Assembly: GCF_043195135.1 (NCBI RefSeq)
Contig: NZ_JBAFWP010000014.1
DNA length: 64,000 bases
Source: NCEH01 sp043195135
Lineage (GTDB): Bacteria > Pseudomonadota > Alphaproteobacteria > Rhizobiales > Xanthobacteraceae
Reading direction: 5' to 3' (one strand)
The notes beneath the pieces were generated by a model. It made no database searches, was not told the DNA's origin, and worked only from the letters and a program-made list of their open reading frames with translations. Shown here one piece after another: positions 49,875 through 59,091 of this stretch (its first letter is position 1; the number at the start of each line of letters is the position of its first letter). A program made the position numbers and the translations under genes.

Positions 49875-50783
49875 TTATGCCTGCATCTCGCGCGGGGACA
49901 CACCCCCGGCCACGGTCTGCGCGAGGCGGGCGATGACGCGCGAGGGATAGCTCTCCGGCCCGTCGATCCAGCTCGCCGTGAAGCTGAGGTCCGGCAGCGG
50001 ATCGCACACCACGTTCAGCAGCTGCAAGTCGCCCCGCTCCAGCTCCTTGCCGAGGAAAACCGGCGTGATGACGGCGGTGCCGATGCCGTCCAGCACCATG
50101 CGCACCACCATGGAGAGCGAGGCGCAGCCATACATGCGCGGGGTTGATATGCCGGAGCGCATCAGCATGTCGCGCACCATGCGATAGGGCGAGCTGTTGG
50201 AGGGATAGGTGATGATGGGCAGGGTCGCGACCCGGTCCAGGGTCAGCGGACCCGGCCCGAGGTCGACCCCCGGCTTCACCACCCAGGCCAGCGGATAGGT
50301 GCACAGGTGCAGGTTTTCCACCCGCGCCTCCAGCACCGGCCCCATGAGGAACGCCACGTCGATCTGCCGCGCCATGAGGTGGGATTGCAGCACGTGCGTG
50401 CTGTCCACCTCGATTTCCAGCACCAGCGAGGGATAAGCAGAATGCACCTGTTCGATCAGGCGCGGCAGCCAGGTCTGGACGATGGTTTCCGCCACGCCGA
50501 TCCGCAAGGTGCCGCTCATGGTGGTCTGGTCGCGCGCCGCTTGCAGCATGTCGTGGCGCGCCTGCATCATGCGCTCGGCATGGGAGAGCAGCTCGTGTCC
50601 CTTGGCCGTGAGCTTGACGCCGCGCGCCTCCCGCTCGAACAGCCGCACGCCCAGCGCCGCCTCCAGCGAGGCGATGCGCTGGGAGATGGCGGGCTGGGTC
50701 GTGCCGAGCTTCTCCGAGGCCGCCCGCAGGCTGCCGAGCGCCGCCGCCCAGAAGAAGGTCTCGATGTTTCGCAGGTCGATCAT
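49875..50783 (-). CDS. LysR-family transcriptional regulator
   Basis: 302 residues from ATG 50783. The helix-turn-helix is at about residues 3-62 (RNIETFFWAAALGSLRAASEKLGTTQPAISQRI). The effector domain follows. It is upstream of and parallel to the M24/TRAP/amidase operon, 189 bp before the M24 gene. The A+T-rich gap has an ATAA-N7-TTAT dyad at 49864-49878, a possible LysR site that overlaps this gene's own stop. It probably controls that operon; effector unknown. Confidence 0.9.
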   Translation of the reverse strand: MIDLRNIETFFWAAALGSLRAASEKLGTTQPAISQRIASLEAALGVRLFEREARGVKLTAKGHELLSHAERMMQARHDMLQAARDQTTMSGTLRIGVAETIVQTWLPRLIEQVHSAYPSLVLEIEVDSTHVLQSHLMARQIDVAFLMGPVLEARVENLHLCTYPLAWVVKPGVDLGPGPLTLDRVATLPIITYPSNSSPYRMVRDMLMRSGISTPRMYGCASLSMVVRMVLDGIGTAVITPVFLGKELERGDLQLLNVVCDPLPDLSFTASWIDGPESYPSRVIARLAQTVAGGVSPREMQA

Positions 50784-51261
50784 GGGGCGATGATGGCCCC
50801 GCCCGCCGCCGCCTCCAACCGAAACTTCCGCGGCTGCCGGCCGGCGCGCCCGCCGCGGCCCCGCGCCGCATTCATGGCAACAAAATACCATCCGGCGCAC
50901 CCGGCGGCCCCGCAACGGCGCCCGCAGGCCGCCGCTCGCCTTGCGCGGAGTTTGCAAAGCGGCTTGTTTTATCACGCATTTTAGAGGTGCGACGGCGCGG
51001 CGTTTGCACGGATCTAGGCTCCCGCGCTACATATTTGCGCCATCCTGATTTGCTTGATGCGGCAAGATCAATAAAATGGTTACCAAGCGCTGGTAGCTGT
51101 GGGGTATCGGCAGGACGGACAGACCATCGGTTCCGGCCTGGAAAGCCAAGGTAAAAAGCCCACGGGCCGTTCGGCGCGGGCGCAGACATCCGATTCGCAC
51201 AGCGCGGCACAATCCGCCGCGTTCAGGATCGGGATCGAAATCCGTTCGCGCAGTGAGGACC
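50784..51261. other. divergent gene-free region between LysR and Tlde1-like genes
   Basis: The part near LysR is GC-rich without clear signals. An A+T-rich segment at 50950-51090 holds the likely promoters, with TACCA-AGCGC-TGGTA (51081-51095) as the only small inverted repeat. I see no credible gene in it. Confidence 0.5.
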
Positions 51262-52416
51262 ATGACCTACACGCCCTATGACGACACCGGCTACATGGAT
51301 AGCCCTGTCTCATCCAAGGCCCGGCTGCCGCTGGTCGTCTTCGGCGCGTTGGTCATCGGCATCGGCGCGCTGGCCGCCGCAACGCTCATCGTCACTTCCG
51401 ATGCCGAATGGCGCATGCTGGCCGGCGGCTCCAGCCACCGGATCGACGTGCCGCCGGCGCCCCTGCCGCCCCCGGTCCAGGTGTTCGCCGCCCCCGTGCA
51501 GCCGGCCCCTGCGCTGGACGACGCCGCTGGGGACGTGACCGACATCGAGAGTTTCCGGTCCGCCGGGGCGATCATCCTGGCGCCGAGCTGGATGTTCGAC
51601 GGCGGCATCCGCACCGCGCAGGGCTCCTTCGTGCCCCGGCGGACCGCCCTTGCCTCCGCGCTGCCGCCGGCCGAGCCGCTGGAAGCGTCCCGCTCCGTGC
51701 CCCTGCCGCCGGTGAAGCCGCTGCTCTCGCCCGGCCTGCCCTCGCAGACCCAGCTGTCCGCCGCGCCCGATCTCGGCCTGCCGAGCAGCGCCCCGCTGCC
51801 CACGCGCAACCCGCTGTCGCGCCAGATCGCCAACCAGATCGGCGGCACGCAGCTCGCCTATCTCCCGCCCTCGGACAAGCCGTTCGGCGAGGAGCCCGCG
51901 CCGAAGCTCGCGCCCCAGGTGGTGCCGCCGGCCGCCCAGTCCATCCTGCCCGGCCCCACCGACCGCTTCGCCGTCTACGACATCGCCGGCAAGACCGTGT
52001 ACATGCCGAGCGGCGAGAAGCTGGAGGCGCATTCCGGTTATGGCGACACGTTCGACGACGTGCGCCACGTCTCGAAGAAGATGGTCGGCCCCACCCCGCC
52101 GAACACCTATGAGCTGAGCATGCGCGAAGCCCTGTTCCACGGGGTCGAGGCGCTGCGCATGCGTCCGGTGGGCAAGGAGCCCATGTACGGCCGCGACGGC
52201 TTCCTGACCCACAGCTACATGATGGGGCCGCGCGGCGATTCCAACGGCTGCATCTCGTTCAACGAATATCCAAAGTTCCTGGAAGCCTATAAGCGCGGCG
52301 AGGTCACGCGGATCATCGTCGTGGCGAGCCTGCCGGGCAGCCAGCCCAAGAAGCCGGACAATCCCCTGCTCTCCTGGCTCGCCGGCCGCGCCGGCACCGC
52401 GCCCGAGACCCGCTGA
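51262..52416 (+). CDS. membrane-anchored DUF2778/Tlde1-like protein (L,D-transpeptidase fold)
   Basis: 384 residues. One membrane segment (residues 22-44) leaves a Pro/Ala-rich periplasmic linker (50-230) and a C-terminal domain (235-365). That domain carries the catalytic pattern His317...SNGCIS with Cys330 (THSYMMGPRGDSNGCISF), as in DUF2778/Tlde1 enzymes. Tlde1 proteins cut or exchange peptidoglycan stem peptides; some are type VI secretion effectors, but in Rhizobiales many are chromosomal and anchored like this one. No immunity or secretion gene is next to it, so cell-wall remodelling is the more likely role. ATG 51262 was preferred to GTG 51253 because TGAGGA lies just before it. Confidence 0.8.
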   Translation: MTYTPYDDTGYMDSPVSSKARLPLVVFGALVIGIGALAAATLIVTSDAEWRMLAGGSSHRIDVPPAPLPPPVQVFAAPVQPAPALDDAAGDVTDIESFRSAGAIILAPSWMFDGGIRTAQGSFVPRRTALASALPPAEPLEASRSVPLPPVKPLLSPGLPSQTQLSAAPDLGLPSSAPLPTRNPLSRQIANQIGGTQLAYLPPSDKPFGEEPAPKLAPQVVPPAAQSILPGPTDRFAVYDIAGKTVYMPSGEKLEAHSGYGDTFDDVRHVSKKMVGPTPPNTYELSMREALFHGVEALRMRPVGKEPMYGRDGFLTHSYMMGPRGDSNGCISFNEYPKFLEAYKRGEVTRIIVVASLPGSQPKKPDNPLLSWLAGRAGTAPETR

Positions 52417-52453
52417 GCGGGCGCCGCGCGCCCGTCGGGATCACACCCCAGCG

Positions 52454-52927
52454 TCAGACATAGGCGATCGCCCGTCCCGCGAGCAGCACCAGCACCCAGC
52501 TCGCGAGCGAGATCGCCGCCGGGCCCTTCGCCCGTTTCAGCTCCGCCCCGCTGCGCAGCGCGGCCCCGAAGCGGACGTGGAAGGCGGCCACATTGGCCAG
52601 GGCCAGCACCAGCAGCGCCATCTTCGCCAGGAAGGCCGGGTTCTTCACCATCGTCGCGGCCTCGGCCGAGACCAGGACCACCCCGGAGACGGCCTGCAGC
52701 AGGAGGCCCGCCACGGCCACCGGGAGCGCCGCGCGCACGACGCAGCCCGCCTCCGGCGCCCCGCGCAGGATCTGCACGTCGAATGTGGCGATCGCGCCCA
52801 CCGCCAGCGCCGCTCCGAGGATGTGGGCGAGATTGGCGGCGGGATAGAGCCAGGTGGTGGCACGCGCCGCCGTGCCCAGCGCCGAGACCTCCAGCGCCGC
52901 CGCGCCCGCCGCGATGAGCTCGAGCAT
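52454..52927 (-). CDS. small four-helix membrane protein, DUF6644-like
   Basis: 157 residues, four hydrophobic segments: LYPAANLAHILGAALAVGAIATFDVQIL (His in helix 1-2), VRAALPVAVAGLLLQAVSGVVLV, AFLAKMALLVLALANVAAFHVRFG (His), and SLASWVLVLLAGRAIAYV. The two buried His could bind heme or a metal, as in DUF2214/DUF6644-type proteins; this family link is by outline only. It begins 2 bp after the stop of a DUF6152-type gene and is probably cotranscribed with it. Confidence 0.65.
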   Translation of the reverse strand: MLELIAAGAAALEVSALGTAARATTWLYPAANLAHILGAALAVGAIATFDVQILRGAPEAGCVVRAALPVAVAGLLLQAVSGVVLVSAEAATMVKNPAFLAKMALLVLALANVAAFHVRFGAALRSGAELKRAKGPAAISLASWVLVLLAGRAIAYV

Positions 52928-52929
52928 GG

Positions 52930-53289
52930 CTAGCGCAATTCGTAGCTCTCGCCGGCGATCGTGATTCGCTCGGCCCGCATCTCGTGCGCGGTGCGGGTGG
53001 AGGGATAGCCGAACACCTGCACCACCGTTCCCGGCTTCAGCGCATCGGGCGAGAGGCCGCGCGCCGCCATGCGCGAGAGCGGGGCAAGCGTCGCCTCCCA
53101 GGTTTCGTTTTCGTATTTCAGCTGGATGTGCGCGTGGGGATTGCTCCAGTCGAGATGATCCACGGGCGCGGAGATGGTGAACGCCTTCGCGACGTCGTAG
53201 CTGCCCCATCCGTGATGGGCGGCAGCGGTGCCGGCCAGGGCCAGCGTCGCGCCCAGAACGGCCACATAAGCGAGAGGACGTAGGGCCAT
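52930..53289 (-). CDS. secreted DUF6152 family protein
   Basis: 119 residues. A signal peptide ends after AGTAAA, leaving HHGWGSYDVAKAFTISAPVDHLDWSNPHAHIQL, the signature of DUF6152. The mature protein begins with two His and has further His in DHLDWSNPHAH, a likely metal site. In many proteobacteria these genes lie beside a small membrane protein, as here. Function unknown. Confidence 0.82.
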   Translation of the reverse strand: MALRPLAYVAVLGATLALAGTAAAHHGWGSYDVAKAFTISAPVDHLDWSNPHAHIQLKYENETWEATLAPLSRMAARGLSPDALKPGTVVQVFGYPSTRTAHEMRAERITIAGESYELR

Positions 53290-53445
53290 GGCTGTTCTCC
53301 TTGCGGCAGGAACTCTGCCCGAGCCGGTGCCGCAACGGAACCCCGCCCCGCCTCACGTCTGCGTGCGGAGCGCGGGCGGATTTGCCATCATTGACCGGCG
53401 TATTCCGTCTCGTTTGCCGCCCTGCTCTCGGCTAGAGTGCGGGTG

Positions 53446-54393
53446 ATGCCCGATACCAGCGAAGCCCTTGCGCAGCTTTACGAACACACGCCGGTCCTGG
53501 TGGCGGCGTACGACATGTTCGACCGCCTGCGCTATGCCAACGCGTCGTTCCGCTCGGCCTTCTTCCTCGACCCCGGCGAAGCCCCCTTCTGGGGCGACCT
53601 GATGCGGCGCAACTTCCATGCCGGGCGCGGCACCGTGATCCGCACCGCCGATTTCGAAGCCTGGCTGATCTCGACCCAGTCGCGCCGCGGCAAGACCGGA
53701 TTCCGGGCCTTCGAGACCGATCTGATGGACGGGCGCTGGCTGTGGATGACCGAGACCGTGCAGAGCAACGGCTGGATGCTGTGCCTCGCCAGCGACATCA
53801 CCTCCCTGCGGGCCGAGGAGCGCCGGGTGCGGCAGGATCGCGACCGCGCCATCAAGGCCGCCCATACGGACGATCTCACGGGCGTCGCCAACCGGCGCTA
53901 TGTGATCGCGCGCATCGAGGACATGCTGCGGCCCGACGGCAAGCTCGCCCGCCCGGGCCGCGCGCCGGGGGCGGCCGGCTGCGTGGCCGTGCTGGATCTC
54001 GATAATTTCAAATATATCAACGACCATTACGGCCACCAGGCGGGCGACCTGATCCTGCGGGATTTCGCCCGGCGCATCCAGGGACAGGTGCGGCGGCGCG
54101 ATTGCTTCGGGCGGATCGGCGGCGAGGAATTCGTCCTGGTCTTTCCCGATACCTCCATCGCCCAGGCGCGGCTGCTGGTGGAGCAGATGCTTGCGACGAT
54201 CCAGATGTCCCGTCCGCTGCCGGAGCGGCCGGACTTCGCCTATACCTTCTCCGCCGGCGTCGCCGCCGCCATACCGGGCGAGAACGCGGCCGATATCTAT
54301 GGGCGCGCCGACAAGGCGCTCTACCGGGCCAAGATGGCCGGGCGCAATTGCATTCTGCTGGAAGATCCCGGCCCCGCCGCCGCCACCGCCTAG
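53446..54393 (+). CDS. PAS-like/GGDEF diguanylate cyclase
   Basis: 315 residues from ATG 53446 (GTG 53437 is possible). An N-terminal PAS-like sensor (about residues 8-118) is followed by a short coiled linker and the GGDEF domain (140-305). The active site is intact, GGEEF at 225-229, and the product-inhibition site RRRD (216-219) sits five residues before it. It makes cyclic di-GMP from two GTP in the cytoplasm; no membrane segment is seen. Stands alone. Confidence 0.93.
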   Translation: MPDTSEALAQLYEHTPVLVAAYDMFDRLRYANASFRSAFFLDPGEAPFWGDLMRRNFHAGRGTVIRTADFEAWLISTQSRRGKTGFRAFETDLMDGRWLWMTETVQSNGWMLCLASDITSLRAEERRVRQDRDRAIKAAHTDDLTGVANRRYVIARIEDMLRPDGKLARPGRAPGAAGCVAVLDLDNFKYINDHYGHQAGDLILRDFARRIQGQVRRRDCFGRIGGEEFVLVFPDTSIAQARLLVEQMLATIQMSRPLPERPDFAYTFSAGVAAAIPGENAADIYGRADKALYRAKMAGRNCILLEDPGPAAATA

Positions 54394-54412
54394 GGTCCCT
54401 GCCCGACCAGGA

Positions 54413-54457
54413 CCCGCCCTGCGGGTTTCAGGACAAGGTCCCGCCCTGCGGGTTTCA
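54413..54457. repeat. two direct copies of an 18-base hairpin word
   Basis: CCCGCCCTGCGGGTTTCA occurs at 54413-54430 and 54440-54457, a 27-base step. Each copy can fold on itself (CCCGC / GCGGG) and is followed by TTT. It lies between the cyclase stop and the threonine aldolase start, so it may act as a paired terminator. Confidence 0.55.
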
Positions 54458-54517
54458 TCTGTGGATCGTGACCACCGCGGGGCTTCGCGGACCGGCGGAA
54501 TTCTGTCTACTCAGCCC

Positions 54518-55576
54518 ATGGAATTCGCATCCGACAACACAGCCGGCGTTCATCCCACGATCCTGGCCGCGCTCGCGCAGGCGAACGAAGGGCCGGCGCC
54601 CTCCTATGGCGCCGATCCCTGGAGCGCGCGCGCGGCGGATCTGCTGCGGGAGGTGTTCGAGACCGAGGCACAGGTCTTCCTGGTGGCCACCGGCACCGCA
54701 GCCAATGCGCTCGCGCTCTCCGCGCTCAGCCCGCCCTTCGGCACCATATTCTGCCACCGCGATTCCCATCTCAACACGGACGAATGCGGCGCGCCGGAAT
54801 TCTTCACCGGGGGCGCCAAGCTCACCACGCTGGAGGGTTTCGGCGGCAAGCTGAGCGTGGACGAGATCGAGCGGTCGCGCCGCGATTTCAAGCGCGGCTT
54901 CCATCAGCAGATGCCGGCTGCGGTCTCAATCACCCAGGCGAGCGAACTCGGCCTCGTCTATGGGGCCGACGAGGTGGGCGAGATCGGCGCCTATTGCCGC
55001 GCGCACGGCCTCACCCTGCACATGGACGGCGCGCGCTTCGCCAATGCGCTCGCCGCCTCCAACGCGAGCGCGGCCGAGCTGACCTGGAAGGCGGGCGTGG
55101 ACATCATGACCTTCGGCGCCACCAAGAACGGCGCCATGGGGGCGGAGGCCGTGGTGGTCTTCGATCCGGCACGGGCGGAGCATTTCGCCTATCGCGTAAA
55201 GCGCGGCGCCCATGTGATTTCCAAGAGCCGGTTCCTGGGCGCGCAGATGGTGGCCTATCTGGAAGGCGGGCTCTGGCGCGAAACCGCCCGGCACGCGAAC
55301 GCCATGGCGGCGCGGCTCGCGGCCGGGCTCGCAGGCGTCCCGGGCGTCGCGCTGCCCGTGCCGACGCAGGCCAATGAGGTCTTCGCCATCCTGCCGCGCC
55401 CGCTCCACGACGCGCTGCAAGCGGCCGGTGCGCATTATTACGAATGGCCGCGCCTCGCCTCCGGGCTCGCGCCCATCGGCCCGGACGCCGCCTTCGTGCG
55501 CCTGGTGTGCTCGTTCCGCACCGATCCGGCCGAGGTGGATCGGCTGGTCGCCGCCGCGCACGCCGCCCGGGCCTAG
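54518..55576 (+). CDS. low-specificity L-threonine aldolase family (PLP)
   Basis: 352 residues. Family marks: SDNTAGVHPTILAAL at the start, the glycine-rich ATGTAANALAL, LHMDGARFANALA (PLP-holding Asp), and the Schiff-base lysine in TFGATKNGAMGAE. It cleaves threonine or allo-threonine to glycine and acetaldehyde, in the cytoplasm, fold type I. No clear Shine-Dalgarno precedes ATG 54518. It stands between two hairpin elements, so is probably a single-gene unit. Confidence 0.92.
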   Translation: MEFASDNTAGVHPTILAALAQANEGPAPSYGADPWSARAADLLREVFETEAQVFLVATGTAANALALSALSPPFGTIFCHRDSHLNTDECGAPEFFTGGAKLTTLEGFGGKLSVDEIERSRRDFKRGFHQQMPAAVSITQASELGLVYGADEVGEIGAYCRAHGLTLHMDGARFANALAASNASAAELTWKAGVDIMTFGATKNGAMGAEAVVVFDPARAEHFAYRVKRGAHVISKSRFLGAQMVAYLEGGLWRETARHANAMAARLAAGLAGVPGVALPVPTQANEVFAILPRPLHDALQAAGAHYYEWPRLASGLAPIGPDAAFVRLVCSFRTDPAEVDRLVAAAHAARA

Positions 55577-55630
55577 CATCCCGCCGGCGCGGCGGGGGCT
55601 GTTGCAGGACCCGCCGTCTCGCACGGGCCT

Positions 55631-55650
55631 GCCCCGTGCATGCACGGGGC
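55631..55650. terminator. perfect 20-bp palindrome after the threonine aldolase gene
   Basis: Two 10-base arms (GCCCCGTGCA and its complement) meet without a loop. It is 55 bp after the aldolase stop and 220 bp before the MarR gene. It would form a strong hairpin but has no U-run, so it could be a terminator stem or an mRNA-stabilising element. Confidence 0.4.
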
Positions 55651-55837
55651 GCCGCGGAAGCTGCCGTTCCAAGGATCGCCCGCGCGGCGCCGCGTAAGGG
55701 CCGCGGCACGCCCGGCCCTCGGCCGCGGGCGCGCGATCCCGTGCGCGGTCTCCACCACCCCCACGACAGAGCACCAATCGAGCAAGCGTGATCGCGCGGG
55801 ACTGGCGCGGCGGCGATCGTGTCATATAACGTGCTGC

Positions 55838-55856
55838 TAATGAGCATGCTTATAAT
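55838..55856 (+). promoter_or_regulatory. promoter with overlapping MarR-type operator
   Basis: A perfect -10 hexamer TATAAT (55851-55856) lies only 15 bp before the MarR start, leaving a leader of few bases. It overlaps an imperfect 17-bp dyad (55838-55854) with core AGCATGCT. A repressor bound there would block RNA polymerase, as usual for MarR self-control of an efflux operon. Confidence 0.5.
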
Positions 55857-55870
55857 ATGAAAGCTCTCAA

Positions 55871-56338
55871 ATGGTGGACCATTCCACGCTCGGTTTCCTG
55901 CTGCACGACGTTGCCCGCCTGCTGCGCAAGCGGTTCGAGCAGCGCGCGCGCTGTTCCGGGCTGACGCGCTCCCATTGGCAGACGCTGGCCTATCTCAAGC
56001 GCAACGAGGGCATCCACCAGGGCGGACTCGCCGACCTGCTGGAGATCGAGCCCATCACCCTGGTGCGCATTCTCGACAAGCTGGAACAGCGCGGCCTCAT
56101 CGAGCGGCGGCGCCATCCCACCGACCGGCGGATCTGGCTGCTCTATCTGCGCGCGGACGCGAGCCCGCTGCTCGCCGAGATGCAAAAGATCGGCGAGGCC
56201 ACGCGCGCGGAAGCGCTTGCGGGCGTTTCCGACGAGGACCGCGCCCGCGTGATGCAGGTGCTCGCGGTCATGAAGACCAATCTCCTCGACTCCCTGTCCA
56301 ACGAACCTGGCGACGATCAGGAAAAAACCCATGGCTGA
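55871..56338 (+). CDS. MarR-family transcriptional regulator
   Basis: 155 residues. The winged helix-turn-helix is at about residues 45-105 (HQGGLADLLEIEPITLVRILDKLEQRGLIERRRHPTDRRIWLLYL). It is the first gene of an operon with an EmrA-type adaptor (8-bp overlap) and an EmrB-type pump, so it most likely represses this efflux system until a drug or aromatic acid binds. No ribosome site precedes its ATG, which fits a nearly leaderless mRNA. Confidence 0.92.
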   Translation: MVDHSTLGFLLHDVARLLRKRFEQRARCSGLTRSHWQTLAYLKRNEGIHQGGLADLLEIEPITLVRILDKLEQRGLIERRRHPTDRRIWLLYLRADASPLLAEMQKIGEATRAEALAGVSDEDRARVMQVLAVMKTNLLDSLSNEPGDDQEKTHG

Positions 56339-57551
56339 AGCTCAATCCATCGAACGCCCCGCCCTCGCCGCGCTCCGGGCGGATGCCGGCGCCGCAAAGC
56401 CGGCCAGCCTCGACACCATGCGGGAAGGCCGGAGCGAACCGCCGGCCATACCACCCGCAGCTGAGGAAAAGGACGCGCCCGCGCGTCCCGCCAGGTCCCG
56501 CCGCAGCCTCGTGCGCACCGTCCTGTTCGCGCTGCTGCCGGTGGCCCTGGTGGTGGGCGGCTATTTCTACGTCACAGGCGGGCGCGTGATGTCCACGGAC
56601 AATGCCTTTGTCCAGGCCGATACGGTGGGCATCTCCACCGATGTGGCGGGCATCGTCGCGTCCATCGCCGTGCACAACAACCAGACCGTGAAGAAGGGCG
56701 ACATCCTGTTCCAGCTCCAGCAGGATACGTTCCAGATCGCGCTCGAAGGCGCGACCGCCCAACTCGGCACGGTGCGCAACCAGATCCTCACCCTGAAGGC
56801 CAATTACAAGCAGGCGCAGGCCGAGATCGCCCAGGCGCAGGCGGACCTTCCGTTCTACGAAACCTCGTTCAAGCGCCAGGAGGAATTGCTGGCGAGCGCG
56901 GCCGCCTCCAAGGCCGCCTATGACCAGGCCAAGCAGAATCTCGACAGCGCGAACCAGAAGGTGGCCGTGGCCAAGGCCCAGGCGGCGGCGACGCTGGCGC
57001 AGCTCGGCGGCGATGCCGACCAGCCGGTGGAGCAGAACCCGTCCTATCTCCAGGCGAAATCCGCCGTGGACAAGGCCCAGCGCGACCTCAACGAAACCGT
57101 CGTCCGGGCGCCGTTCGACGGCATCGTGACCAATGTGCCCTCGCTCCAGGTGGGCGCCTATCTCGATACCGCCCAGCAGGCCTTCAGCCTCGTCTCGACC
57201 ACGAATATCTGGGTCGCGGCGAGCCCGAAGGAAACCGAGCTGACCTTCGTCAAGCCGGGGCAGCCGGCGATCATCACGGTGGACACCTATCCCGGCGTCG
57301 AATGGACCGGCACGGTGGAGAGCATCAGCCCGGCCTCGGGCGCCAGCTTCTCGCTGCTGCCGGCGCAGAACACCACCGGCAATTGGGTGAAGGTGGTGCA
57401 GCGCATCCCCATGATCATCCATTTCGACAACCTTGCCGGCAAGCCGCCGCTGCGGGTCGGCATGAGCGTCACGGTCGAGGTGGACACGGGCCATCCGCGC
57501 GGCCTGCCGACCTTCGTGTCGGACCTGTTCGGAGCCCCGAGCCATGGCTGA
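56331..57551 (+). CDS. HlyD/EmrA-family membrane fusion protein
   Basis: 406 residues. A long Pro/Ala/Glu-rich cytoplasmic start (1-60) is followed by one membrane segment (about 63-83), a biotinyl-lipoyl part (AGIVASIAVHNNQTVKKGDILFQL), a coiled-coil hairpin (about 140-245) and the second lipoyl half (VRAPFDGIVTNV). It bridges the inner-membrane pump to an outer-membrane channel, which is not encoded here. It overlaps the MarR gene and the pump gene by 8 bp each, with the same ATGGCTGA junction. Confidence 0.92.
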   Translation: MAEAQSIERPALAALRADAGAAKPASLDTMREGRSEPPAIPPAAEEKDAPARPARSRRSLVRTVLFALLPVALVVGGYFYVTGGRVMSTDNAFVQADTVGISTDVAGIVASIAVHNNQTVKKGDILFQLQQDTFQIALEGATAQLGTVRNQILTLKANYKQAQAEIAQAQADLPFYETSFKRQEELLASAAASKAAYDQAKQNLDSANQKVAVAKAQAAATLAQLGGDADQPVEQNPSYLQAKSAVDKAQRDLNETVVRAPFDGIVTNVPSLQVGAYLDTAQQAFSLVSTTNIWVAASPKETELTFVKPGQPAIITVDTYPGVEWTGTVESISPASGASFSLLPAQNTTGNWVKVVQRIPMIIHFDNLAGKPPLRVGMSVTVEVDTGHPRGLPTFVSDLFGAPSHG

Positions 57552-59091
57552 GGCCGCCGCCGGCGCGACCCCGGCGATCGCGAACCGGGGCGCGATCACC
57601 GCCTGCGTGATCCTCGCCGTGATCATGCAGGCGCTCGACACCACCATCGCCAACGTGGCGCTGCCCTATATCCAGGGCAGCGTCTCGGCGAGCGCGGACC
57701 AGATCAACTGGGTGCTGACCTCCTATATCGTCGCCGCCGCGATCATGACGCCGCCGTCCGGCTTCCTCGCGAACCGGTTCGGGCGCAAGCGCGTGCTGCT
57801 CACCGCCATCGCCGGCTTCGTGATCGCCTCGATCCTGTGCGGCCTGTCCCAGTCGCTGGTTGAGATCGTCGCCTTCCGCCTGGCGCAGGGGCTGTTCGGC
57901 GCGGCCCTGGTGCCGCTGTCGCAGGGCATATTGCTGGACATCTACACGCCGCAGGAGCGCGGCTCCGCCATGGCGCTGTTCGGCGTGTCGGTGATGGTCG
58001 GCCCGGTGCTCGGGCCGGTGATCGGCGGCTGGCTGACCGACAACATGAGCTGGCGCTGGGTGTTCTACATCAACCTGCCGATCGGCCTGCTGGCGTTCGC
58101 CGGCATCACCGTGTTCGTGGTGGAAACCTCCCGCAACGCGAGCGCGAAGCTCGACTGGCTCGGCTTCGGCGCGCTCTCGGTGGCGATCGCGACGCTGCAA
58201 TTGTTCCTGGACCGGGGCGAGCAGCTCGACTGGCTCTCCTCCGGCGAGATCATCATCTGGGCGGTGGTGTGCGCCTCGGCCACCTATGTGTTCCTGGTCC
58301 ACACGTTCACGGCGCAGAACAGCTTCGTCAATCCGCGGCTGTTTCTGGACCGGAACTTCTCGGTCAGCATGTTCTTCATCTTCATCGTCGGCGTCACCTA
58401 TCTCGCCTCGCTGGCGCTGATGACGCCCTATCTCCAGACCCTGATGGGCTATCCCGTGATGACCGCCGGGCTGGTGATGGGCCCGCGCGGCCTCGGCACC
58501 ATGCTGTGCATGTTCATCGTCGGCCGGCTGATCGGGCGGGTGGATACGCGCATCCTTCTGACCCTCGGCCTCGGCCTCACCGCCTGGGCCATGTATGCCA
58601 TGACGGGATGGACGCCGGACGTGTCGCAATGGACCGTGGTGTGGGTCGGCTTCGTGCAGGGGGCCGGGCTCGGCTTCCTGTTCGTGCCACTGACCACCGT
58701 GGCCTTCTCCACCTTGCCCGCCCCCATGCGCGGCGAAGGCACGGGCCTCTACAATCTCTCCCGCAACATCGGCTCCAGCGTCGGCATCGCCTATGTGACG
58801 GCGCTGCTGGCGGACAATGTGCAGGTGAACCACGAGAATATCGCGGCCTATGTGACGCCCTTCAACCACGCCTTCGAGGACCCCTGGGTGCATCAGCACA
58901 TGGACCCGCTGCTCGCGGGCGGCCGCGCGGCGCTGGACCAGATCATCACCCTCCAGGCGACCATCATCGCCTATATGGACGACTTCCAGTTCATGATGAT
59001 CCTGACCCTGATCGCCATGCCGCTCGTGCTGCTGCTGCGCGCGCCCGCCGCAGCGCCGGCGGACAACGACCATGCCGTGGTGATGGAGTGA
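57544..59091 (+). CDS. DHA2-family MFS efflux pump, EmrB/QacA type
   Basis: 515 residues with about 14 membrane segments. Motifs: ALDTTIANVALPYIQG in helix 1, the loop-A sequence LANRFGRKRVLL, motif C GPVLGPVIGGWL, and WRWVFYINLPIG, all typical of EmrB-type drug:proton antiporters. It works with the adaptor just upstream. Likely substrates are lipophilic drugs or aromatic compounds; not resolved here. Confidence 0.94.
   Translation: MAEAAAGATPAIANRGAITACVILAVIMQALDTTIANVALPYIQGSVSASADQINWVLTSYIVAAAIMTPPSGFLANRFGRKRVLLTAIAGFVIASILCGLSQSLVEIVAFRLAQGLFGAALVPLSQGILLDIYTPQERGSAMALFGVSVMVGPVLGPVIGGWLTDNMSWRWVFYINLPIGLLAFAGITVFVVETSRNASAKLDWLGFGALSVAIATLQLFLDRGEQLDWLSSGEIIIWAVVCASATYVFLVHTFTAQNSFVNPRLFLDRNFSVSMFFIFIVGVTYLASLALMTPYLQTLMGYPVMTAGLVMGPRGLGTMLCMFIVGRLIGRVDTRILLTLGLGLTAWAMYAMTGWTPDVSQWTVVWVGFVQGAGLGFLFVPLTTVAFSTLPAPMRGEGTGLYNLSRNIGSSVGIAYVTALLADNVQVNHENIAAYVTPFNHAFEDPWVHQHMDPLLAGGRAALDQIITLQATIIAYMDDFQFMMILTLIAMPLVLLLRAPAAAPADNDHAVVME

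Noticed and set aside
51053..51072. A second FNR/FixK box (TTGAT...ATCAA) before the Tlde1-like gene
   Set aside because: The half-sites are too far apart; the box needs a 4-base centre.
51262..52416. Type VI secretion effector
   Set aside because: Only the domain suggests it; there is no vgrG, hcp, PAAR or immunity-like gene near, and the protein has a membrane anchor.
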